Positions 30,630-39,700 of a DNA stretch of 64,000 nucleotides are shown here, piece after piece; the first letter of the stretch is position 1; the number at the start of each line of letters is the position of its first letter. Under the pieces are notes generated by a model that did no database searches, was not told where the DNA came from, and saw only the letters and a program-made list of their open reading frames with translations. This DNA comes from Paramoeba atlantica (lineage: Eukaryota; Discosea). A program made the translations under genes and the position numbers. The DNA lies in assembly GCA_977017575.1 (NCBI GenBank), contig CDRNVI010000014.1, positions 1-64,000 of the forward strand, written 5' to 3'.

Positions 30630-30705
30630 CCGAGATCCGCAAAATGCAACAAAAATTAGCCCAAACGAAGACTTCACAAAATTTAGAGGGGGGTGACTTA
30701 TCGTG
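30630..30705 (-). repeat. right terminal inverted repeat of the Tc1/mariner-like element
   Basis: GCAAAATGCAACAAAAATTA...TTAGAGGGGGGTGACTT is the inverse of 25412-25484. TA dinucleotides border the outermost conserved bases on both ends, as expected for this superfamily's TA target site, though the outer few bases differ. Confidence 0.6.
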
Positions 30706-30744
30706 TCCCTAGGTTTATACTCTCGGTAGTTCTATTTTTTCCTC

Positions 30745-31272
30745 ATGATTGATACGTTGGTGGATGCCCTTGAAGGGGAGTTCAGCCTCATTCAAAAATA
30801 CGTAATACTGAAAATCAAAGACAAAATGCTTCTTCAACCACTTTTCGAAGCAAGGCACAGCAAGTGGGCAGAAGCCCTGGATTTCCCTTCTGCCGTGCCA
30901 GAAGCGGTTGGTGATGTGGTTCCCCAGGGAGAAAAGTTGAAAGTTGCTAATTTAACGGAAGAGGGCAACTATGCTCATAAAAAGATTACGGGAGAGCTTC
31001 TGCTGGCCATAGCTGGCATAGTGCTGAAGCGGCAGCACGCCACCAAAGCCGAGCGCAAGGCATCGAAGGAAGCGAGTGCTGCTGAAGATGGTGGGGAGAA
31101 GGGTGAAGGGAAGCGAAGCCCGTACCAGTGTTTGATAGGAACTTACGACTCCCCATACCTCTCTCAACTCTTTCTTGACTCTGTACTGGTAAAGGTGGAA
31201 TTCCAGGCCATTCTGACGGAGGAGTCAGATTGTGAACTCTTCCACAGTCTAACTTATCAAGGCGCAATATGA
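30745..31272 (+). mobile_element. N-terminal fragment of the YR retroelement family
   Basis: An open frame of 175 codons. Its C-terminal part (YQCLIGTYDSPYLSQLFLDS) resembles WLGTFDDPFLGGELC in the 62 kb element copy, where this segment lies upstream of the recombinase catalytic region. It is therefore probably a remnant of the same family. A Lys/Glu-rich middle (KAERKASKEASAAED) is present. No reverse transcriptase or recombinase follows within reach. Confidence 0.4.
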
Positions 31273-32339
31273 CCGTTAAGGCTCTGAGAGAGAACTTCAT
31301 AGTGTATCAACACCGCAACGACAAAAATTGGATGCAGGAGAACGTTCTTTCCTTGGTACATATGAAATGAAGCTTTTGGCCCAAAAGATCGGTGAGAATA
31401 TCTGTGTGTGTGTGTGGGTGCATCCGGGAGGACAGCGCACGAGCACGAATTGCCCAGATAAGGATTCTATTGTCATTTTGTGCCGTATGGTATCGCGATG
31501 CTTCATTTTTTTTTGACTCAGGGGTATTACCATCTTCAGTATCGGATGACGAAAATAATTCAGGCGTGCTAGGTGTCTGCTCTATTCGTCGTTGACGATC
31601 CATGAGTACAGATAAGTTTAGGTAAGAAGAGATTAGTTAGTGCGATCAAACACAAGAGTAATATGATTATTGACTTCTTACTTAGCCTTAAAACACTTCA
31701 CCATAAGGTCCGAAACAAAGATGCACGTTTATTTCCCGATGAAAAGATTCAACAAACAGATATATACATGTATATGTAGCTTTCTAAGACGACCCGTCAG
31801 TGCGGGTCGGTGCGGGTAACTGGATCGCAGACCCGGGTAATTACCCATTTACCCGGCAGGGGTATGTTCTTAGTGCCGCTGAATAGAAACAGGTGGCAAA
31901 AACTCGTTTTGTGCGCGTTTTCACCATATGTGACGCGGAACAGAAGAACGCAACGACCGACTGAAGTGCGCAGGGGAGGTCGTTAACGGGAAGTTGAAAA
32001 GGGGAATGTGTGCAGGCCATCCACTGCGCCGTCTATTTGAAGATATCAAGTTGTATTGTGCCGAAGTAGTTGTTGAATAAAGCAGTACATTGAATTAGTG
32101 ATGAGAAGAGAAAAAAGTAAGGTTTCTTGACATGTTTTTAGATATTTTGTTTTTGACGCAAAACCGGTTCCCTTTAACCGAAAGCTTTTTCTTTTTTAAA
32201 ACTTTTTTGCTCGGTGTTGGGGGTAAAATATTCTTTGGGCCGTTTTTTTCAAAAACAAATAATGATTCCCTTACAAAAATCATGTATATTCGGCTAGAGC
32301 TACGACTTTTCTTAATTTCAAGAACCTAATTTCAACGAT
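31273..32339. other. spacer with unassigned sequence
   Basis: No firm gene. A minus-strand frame (31307-31603) begins with a Ser/Asp/Glu-rich stretch (ELFSSSDTEDGNTPESKK) reminiscent of the acidic transposon N-termini, but it has no partner. The segment at 31790-31860 contains a run of CCCGGGTAA/TTACCC-type inverted motifs. Confidence 0.35.
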
Positions 32340-33530
32340 CAGAAGTGACTCGTCTTATGAAGCTACGGAGTACAGCTCTTTTGACTCTCCTTCCTCCTCC
32401 TCCACCTCTTCTTCTTCTTCTGTGTGCGAATATGGAACAGATGAAGATTGGAAAAGGGGAGGTCGGCCTAAAACAATACGCCATCAAAGAAGAAAACTTT
32501 TGAAACGGTTCAAGCGTCGAAAAGGTGCTCTCTCGGAATCAGATTTATACCTATTAAAAGGTGTTTACGAAACAGGAATTTTCTCTCAGGATGATCTTTG
32601 TTATACATGTTTGTATGTTTTCTATCTCAAGTGGAGCATGCTCACGTTTACTGAGCTGTGAATCGCATGTAGACCAACGCTTGATTCAGATGAAAACAAT
32701 GAGGACATCGCTTTTCACATGGGAGCACTTCGACCATGTGAAATATTTTTTTTCCACAGTTATTGCAAGTCTTCCTTATCGTTCAGTAACAGTAATTCGT
32801 CGAGCTCTCGAGAAGCCTACTGAAGGGCGTATTTCTAACAACCGAGTTCGCGATATTTTGTATTACTTCAATTATTCCCACTCAACAAAGGAAAATACCC
32901 TTCAACTAACGACCAGAAAGCGGGAGGCACGAGTTCACTTTAGCAAATTACTACTGGAAGAAAATATAGCCTTGTATGAAATTCTATTCTCAAACATTGT
33001 TTTCTCCGACGAGACTTATTTCCAAGAGGGTGACACGTCACGAAAAAGTTGGCAGAGCCCCACAGATCGCGTTCCAATGAGTCGAACGCATCACCCAATA
33101 AAGGTTATGCTGTGGGGTGCCATTGATAAGGAAGGCAATATCCTCTATCATTGGTGTGACAATTTTACCGAGTTTTGCACTCGAGCAGCAACTCGATTAT
33201 TGGAACTGGGCGAGAAGAGCGAGATTCCCCCAGACCAATTAAAGCTGGGAAGCCTGTACTATCGAAAATAAATTCTTGATTAAAAGTGGATCCCGTACGC
33301 TTCTCTTCACAAAGATGCAGTATACGTGGATGACGGAGCGCCCGGCCACACAAGCAGAAAGACACGAAAATGGTGGCTGTCGCACGCCGGGCGTGATTTA
33401 GTTTGCGCCGATCTTCCGCATAGAAAAATGCAGAACGGAGAAACGTTTCCAAAGTGGCCACGGTGCAAGGAGAAACTGATCGCCATTACACAATCTACAT
33501 GCAGGGGATGTAAAATAGGGGGGGGGTAAA
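32340..33530 (+). mobile_element. Tc1/mariner-like transposon copy, frameshifted
   Basis: A Ser-rich leader (DSPSSSSTSSSSSVCEYG) is followed by an AT-hook-like RGGRPKTIRHQRRK, an HTH region (KGVYETGIFSQDDLC), a shift into the next frame, a linker with SVTVIRRALEKP, and the catalytic domain NIVFSDETYFQEGDTSRKSW (first Asp) with HHPIKVMLWGAIDKEGN. Another frame change leads to VYVDDGAPGHTSRKTRKWW (second Asp) at about 33325-33385. No convincing third acidic residue follows. At least two frame changes make this copy inactive. The protein is closely related to the copy at 50.6-52.7 kb (RTHHP.. LWGAI..EG.I..HWCDN in both). Confidence 0.75.
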
Positions 33531-34191
33531 AAGTTTTATAACTTGATAATGCTAATATCTAATTTGATTATAACATCTGATAATGCGTTTCAGGTGCCAC
33601 GTATCTCTGCGAGAGCTCTCGAATGCGGTGCTACTTTCCAAAATTTGGCAAGTCATAAAAATTTTGACCCCCAATATTTTCGTGCCACCCCCTGTAATGA
33701 TTACAGTCCATTTTAATGGTGTAAAGTTGTGTAAAAACGTTGTAAGTTAAATTATGATTTAGCAGATTTTTTCGAATTGAAAAAAGAAAAATGTAGTTTT
33801 TTGCGCAATTTAGGTATACTTCCTCCAAGTTTTTTGTGCCAGTTTTGGCTCATTTATATTGCATTCGAGAGATCCCGTTCCAGGAGGAAAGTACTCTGCC
33901 GTTGTCTTTTCCTTTCGGTTATAGCGTTTAGCATAAAAATTACAAGTTCGCAATTAGTCCTACTCCCAATCCCCACTCCTGCGCATGACCCTACGATCCT
34001 GAGAATCACTAATCTGTCAATTAGGAGATTGGAGATCGAAATCACGCGCTTTGCGCGAAGTATCTTGCCTAAATAATTACATACAGTTTCTCAGAGCGAT
34101 TGACATAGGTGCGGAAATTTACCCAATCGCATTGGACCGAAGAAGCATAATGTCTCATAAAAAAGTACTTCTATGCCTCGTGGATAGACGT
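33531..34191. other. spacer, possible transposon end
   Basis: No gene is seen. The sequence at 33605-33630 (GAGCTCTCGAATGCGGTGC) resembles 25530-25550 inside the left end of the Tc1-like element, so part of this stretch may be another solo terminus. Confidence 0.35.
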
Positions 34192-36297
34192 TCACCCCTG
34201 GTCTTCCAAATCGGGGGGTACCCATCTGTTAGCTTTTGTGTCGAAGAACATTTGGCTTTTCGGATCAAAGAACCGAGTCAGTTCGCTGTCATAGTAAAGT
34301 TGCCGTAGTGAAGACCAGTACATTTCAAATTCAGGGTCCCATACCCATTCTGAGGACACAAGAGCCTCAGAAGGAGAAGGCCCAATTTCCGAAACGGAAA
34401 AACTCTGCTCGCGTGTCTCTCCAGCTTGTGTGTTCGATGGAACACATAACGGTGGAACATTCGAATGTTTTATTTCATTGCTTAACGAATGAAACTGAGA
34501 AATGTGCGTCTTTTTCAAACCTTCAGCACTGCCGTCCTCCCCCGAAACACGTAGCAAAGGTACAGCGGGATCACGAACTGAAGCGGATGATGCGATAGGA
34601 TGACTTTGCGCGGCATATCGACCGACGGTTTGATTAGAACGAAGTTGTCCAGTTGGAACGCTGTTAACGAAGGAGGCAGACTTTCTTTGCATCTCCAAGG
34701 CATCTACCACCAACGTCGGCGAGCTACGGTTGTTTACCATCGACCTTTGCTTTCCTAACGCATGAGGAGAGAACAGTTTAGCGTGGGATTCCATCCCTTG
34801 TTGCAATGCCGTCTCGGACGCTACTTTCGTCAACCCCGACAGCACCCCAGAGCCCCCAAACCCCCCTCCTTCCTGCATCTCCCCCCTACACGATTCATCC
34901 TCCCCACGTGGTCTCCACGGCAACAACCCCCCTTTTCCATTTTTCACTCCCTCCCTCGTTTCCTCCCCCACCTTTTCCAACCCCTCCATGCCTCCTCCCC
35001 CCACCAAGGGGGCAAAATCTTGCGCCCTTTTTTTCCTTCTTCCCTTCCCCTCCCCCCCCAGTGCCGCCTTACTCACCCAGGCGACCACGGCCACCTGGAG
35101 CAGGCCGAGCACCGTCGCGGCCGCGGCCAGGGCCAGGGAGTAGCCATAGGCGCTGGTACACCCCAGCGCAGCCGCTGCCTTGCCCACACAGAACCCCACG
35201 CCGCGGTTCACCCAGACCTCATAGGTGCATAGAAAGTAAACGAGTAAACCCACCTGGGCGCTAAACCCCAGGAGAGGGCAAAAAAGAGAAAAAAGCCATA
35301 AGGCCCGAGAGGGGCGCAGGCACCCGAGGCGCAGCACAAGCAGGAGAAGGGAGAGCAGGAGAGCCGCGGTGGAGAGCAGCGCGAGGGATTGGATCCAGGA
35401 GACGCGGGAGGCGTAGGAGGAGGCGGGGGAGGAGAGATAAGAATCCGAAAACGAATCCGAAAATGAATCCGAAGAAGAATCGGAAAAGAGAACTCCATTT
35501 TCATTGTCTTCTTCTTTTTCTTTTTGTCGTTTTTCTTCTCTTTCTCCTTCTCCTTCTTCTTCTTTTCTTGTTGTTTTTATCCTTTCTTGTGCAGTGAAAG
35601 AGTTTTTCAGATTTTCTTTCACCGAAAGGGTGAGAGGTAATAAAGAGGCTTTGGTTTGACTCGTCGTCGTCGTGGCCTGGGGTGCGGTACTGTAAATCGG
35701 ATGGGTAGAGCTCAGGGGCTCGCAGGTGTTGTCGGGGCCACACACCACCCATAGCCCGTAGTGGACGGTGAAACGGGAAAGGGGGGTGGGGGTTCGGGGA
35801 TTTCTTGTTTTTGTGAATGCCTCCATGGGATGGGAGAATGGAGGGACAGAGGAAGAAGGAGCAGCGGGGTTGTGGAGTTGTGCGGTGTCGGGTAGACCAC
35901 TGTGGATAAAATGATCTTTCGAGGGCGTCTTTGTAGCCAACTGCCACTCGCGGTTGTTTTTTATTCCCCCAAGAGGTTTCCAAAAAGAAGTGTGTGGCCG
36001 AGAGGAGGGAATTGTATACACTACCATGGAAGACACATTGGCGTTGGAGCCCGGAAAAGAGAATTCGAAACTCCACCAGTCGTGCGTTATTAAGGCTAGA
36101 CTCCACAGTGTAGTGGTGAGTAGGACGAGTGCAAGTTGCCAACTGAGCACCCAGCCAACGGAAGAGACCTCAACGGGGGCGCGAATGGATTTACGAGATG
36201 TGACGGGGCGCGTGGGGGTGTAAGGCTCATCGTGTGATCCTGGGGGATAAGGGAAGTTCCCGGGTGGGAGAGAAAAAGTCGACTTTGTTTCGCCCAT
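34192..36297 (-). CDS. four-span claudin/PMP22-like membrane protein with C-terminal octamer-repeat motif
   Basis: About 701 residues from ATG 36297; an upstream in-frame ATG (36414) lies in repeat-like DNA and is disfavoured. Membrane segments: WVLSWQLALVLLTTTLWSLA, LALLSTAALLLSLLLLVLRL, a third around LFCPLLGFSAQVGLLVYFL, and LALAAAATVLGLLQVAVVAW. The long first loop contains HYGLWVVCGPDNTC, fitting the GLW..C...C signature of claudin/PMP22 proteins; kinetoplastid amastins share the four-span plan and a related cysteine motif. A charged Glu/Lys and Ser/Asp stretch precedes span 2. The cytoplasmic tail ends in EFEMYWSSLRQLYYD and FFDPKSQMFFDTKANRW, an aromatic repeat like the OCRE domain of RNA-splicing factors. 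Function unknown; probably a surface or vesicle membrane protein. Confidence 0.7.
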   Translation of the reverse strand: MGETKSTFSLPPGNFPYPPGSHDEPYTPTRPVTSRKSIRAPVEVSSVGWVLSWQLALVLLTTTLWSLALITHDWWSFEFSFPGSNANVSSMVVYTIPSSRPHTSFWKPLGGIKNNREWQLATKTPSKDHFIHSGLPDTAQLHNPAAPSSSVPPFSHPMEAFTKTRNPRTPTPLSRFTVHYGLWVVCGPDNTCEPLSSTHPIYSTAPQATTTTSQTKASLLPLTLSVKENLKNSFTAQERIKTTRKEEEGEGEREEKRQKEKEEDNENGVLFSDSSSDSFSDSFSDSYLSSPASSYASRVSWIQSLALLSTAALLLSLLLLVLRLGCLRPSRALWLFSLFCPLLGFSAQVGLLVYFLCTYEVWVNRGVGFCVGKAAAALGCTSAYGYSLALAAAATVLGLLQVAVVAWVSKAALGGEGKGRRKKRAQDFAPLVGGGGMEGLEKVGEETREGVKNGKGGLLPWRPRGEDESCRGEMQEGGGFGGSGVLSGLTKVASETALQQGMESHAKLFSPHALGKQRSMVNNRSSPTLVVDALEMQRKSASFVNSVPTGQLRSNQTVGRYAAQSHPIASSASVRDPAVPLLRVSGEDGSAEGLKKTHISQFHSLSNEIKHSNVPPLCVPSNTQAGETREQSFSVSEIGPSPSEALVSSEWVWDPEFEMYWSSLRQLYYDSELTRFFDPKSQMFFDTKANRWVPPDLEDQG

Positions 36298-36725
36298 AAA
36301 AAATGTACGACAAATTAGACCTCCAAAAGCTTTATTTTTACAAAAAAAAATAGTGAACCCCAATTGTGACCCCTTTAATATGCACCCCCTCATACCTCCT
36401 TTTAATAAGCACAAATTTGAAGATAGAACATGTTAGTAATGTTTCCCCCCCAACCCTGGCCGAGCTAACGAACGCTGCGGTTCGTGAAGTGAGGCCTATA
36501 CGTAACATTGAATGTTTTTTTTACTGATACTGGAAACAAACATTGCACTCTCCTGTACCGCCCCTTCTTTTTCACCCCACTGACACAGCAACACCGTTTT
36601 TGCCGTGTCACACATCACATCTTCTGTTCACCCCCTTTCCGAACCCACCACCCCAACTTCGTTCTGCATTGAAACCTTCTCATCGAAAGCTTCTCTTCCT
36701 TAGAAATTTGTCTTACAAAACCGAT
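36298..36725. other. spacer
   Basis: Lies between the claudin-like gene and SF3B3. CCCCTTTAATATGCACCCCC (about 36368) resembles the end of the element at 49.3 kb. The rest is pyrimidine-rich on the plus strand; no gene. Confidence 0.4.
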
Positions 36726-39700
36726 TTACCCCCCAAACCCGCTACGGTACCCCCGCAACACATTTTCAATCTCCCCCACGGAGGACTGCAACAGTGTCGC
36801 AATCTCCCGTCGTGAGGGCTGCGAGAGGCTCCCCCACACCGCCTCCACAAAGTCCCCGTCCACGATCCCTTTCCGTGGGAGGTAGTAGGAGCGGTAGGCG
36901 TTGTGGTCGGTGCCCCCTAGGCTGTAGTCCCGGGGGTTGGGCTCCCAGAACCCCCGGCTGAGTTGCGTCGCCCGGGGAGGGCGACGACCACCCGCGAGAC
37001 CCAGCCCGTACTGCGGGAGTCGAGGGGTCGTCGCGCTCTCGGGCTCAAACCCCGTCGCACCCCCCTCTGCGGTGTAGTCAAAAGGGTTTCGAGGGAGCTG
37101 CCCGTGGGTGTGGAGGGCATTCTCCAGCCGCGTAAGCAGCGTGGCCTCCACATCGGTGAGCAAAGGCTGTACCGTGCCAATGGCCCCCCCTAGCGTGGTA
37201 TACACCAACGCAGGGGAGGGGGAAGAAAGGGAAGGGACAGAAGCAGAACCAGAAGAACCCGAAACTGGGGTTGTTCCACTGGATAGCCCCGTCGTAGAGG
37301 AACCTGCTCGTTCCCCGGGCTGAGGGATGTCCCCCCTGATTCCCCCTTCTCCCAGGGAGGACAGTGTCGACAGGGAGGTCACCACATCCCCAACATACCA
37401 CTGTGTCAACACCTCCACCTGTTGGGGTCGGGTGCGGGTGGATTGCTGCAGCAGGGCTGCCGCGAGCTCAGGGGTTGTGGTTTTATTCATGACCCCTGTG
37501 GAGGAAGAAGACGAGGAGAGGGCGGAGTCCGCAACCCTCACTGCGGTCTCACTCCCGCGTGCGATACTCTCCTCGCTGACATCCTCCCGCACGTGTCGTG
37601 GCACGCGCAGGGTGGTGAGGCCCCCGTAGCGGTCCGCGACCGCAACCGTGTGGTAATCCAGCACGGTGAGCGCGGTGATGGCCCGGGGGAGGGTGTCCTC
37701 GGCGAATACCGACAACAGATTCGCCGAGGGGGTGTAGTGCACGAAGAACACACTCTCGGCGGCATCCGCCACGAACACCCGACGGGAGAGGGAGGCGACC
37801 CGGGTGACGCGGGTGGGGAAACCCCGGCGCTCACATTTCAACAGCATTTTACGCTTGCCCAGGGCGTAGAGCTGGAGTGTGGTGTGAACCCCGACCAGGA
37901 GTTTCCCCACACGGGGGCCAAACTCGCACAGGGTGAAGGGAATCCCCGGCAGGGGGGTTTTGTGCGCCAGGCGGAGCGTGGGGGCGGTAGGGGAGGACGA
38001 GGAGGATGGCGAGGGCCCAGCGCTCGCGGGGGTTCCCGTACCCAATGCGGGGGGTACGATTTCAAATACTAACAGGGTCCCGGGCATTGTGTCACGTCCG
38101 GAGTCGGTTGCCCCATTTCCGGCACTGCTCGCACTCGAGGTGACACCGAGAGGTTCGGAAAACAGAGCACTCGCGGAGGCAGCGCCTACCACTACGTAGT
38201 CCGTTTCCCCAGAGGAGAAGCAACAAAGACTCACCGCCGCCAAGTCGCCGTCAAGCTCCATCAAATCCACCGTCACGGGGGGAATTTCCGAGATCGTCCC
38301 GTGACGTCGGGAATCTGTGCCAAAATTTGGAGAACCGGAATCGGGAATTAACCCTTGCAACGCCACGGCATTTCCCGCTTCAACATTTTGCGCGGCCAAG
38401 TCGTGCGGCAACGATGAGAGATTTGCCCCGGCACGAGTGAGTGACCCCAGGGAGTGGACATCCACCAGACGGAGATACGACACACATTGCCGAGCGCTGC
38501 CACGGAACCCGACGCCGTATTCCCGATTCTCCTCGAGCGCAAGACTCGCGGAGGGGTTGCTGCTGCTGTTGCTCATCATTTCATTCTCGGATTCCCCGGT
38601 CGCCACACGCTGTTGTGCGACCCCGGCTCGGTATTTTTGCCTCTCTTCGGTATTTAGTGTGTGCGGATCGGTTTCAATCACCGCAGCGTAACGACACTGC
38701 TGGGGGAGAAGAACGAGCTGCCGGGGGGTAGCGCCCAGAGGGAGTTTAGGGGTCAACAAAGGGGTATGCAAGGGAGAGGATGCGAAAGAAGAACGAAAAC
38801 TACCGGGGGAGGATAGACGGGTTGTCTCCCATAATGTAGTGAGCTCACGGAGTTGTAACGCCCCGGTTCGGGAGACCGTTAAAAGGCGCAGCGTGTGGGC
38901 ATTGGGGTCCGCCTCCCATGCACAGCTCTCGATGACGGGCTCATGCAGTACGGTGTGAAATTGTGTCGGGTCGCCGTAATATTTGGGAATCCCATCAACT
39001 GGAGGTGCAGTGGCACTCGCGGATAAGCTTTCTTGTTTCTCCATTAAATAGACCCCTGTCAGACGAAGGCCACTCTCAGATTGTAACGCAATGGCGAAAA
39101 ATTGATGTACCAGGCCCACAGGAGAGGGAGAAGCGGAGTCGATTATCGGGGTGGTCTGGGAGGTACATCGCCAAAACAATTTCTTCACTCTCACAGGGCC
39201 GGTTTCGGACACGACACGTACAATCGGAGCGTGAAAGGTAACGCTGTGTCGAATTGCGAGGGATAAATGAACCGATGAAGTGCTCTCTTGAAGAGGTTGA
39301 ATCCCCAGTTCGCGTACCTCCACGGTTCCGTTATGCAGCCCAAGATACAGAAACAACCGAGTGGGGGAAGAATCGCTCGTTGCCAGCTCTGCCGCGTCGC
39401 TACTCTCCGAGATCTCTACCTCCCCTACCGGCTGCCACGCCAGCACGACGCTAGCAATCTCAACCGCACATTGAAGCGTGGCACGCACCTCCAGCCCCCG
39501 CGCTGTCGAGGACTGGCGCATATTTCGAGGCAGTGGAATTTCAACCACCCATAACTCCCGTCGATCTGTAGCGACGGCCATAAACGAGAACGGCTTACGT
39601 TGACCAATACTAGACGGGGAAGAAGACCCCGTTACCTCCGCACTCACCATCTCCGGGGAGTGTATCACATCCAGCCCGCGCACACTCCCGCTGAGCTCCA

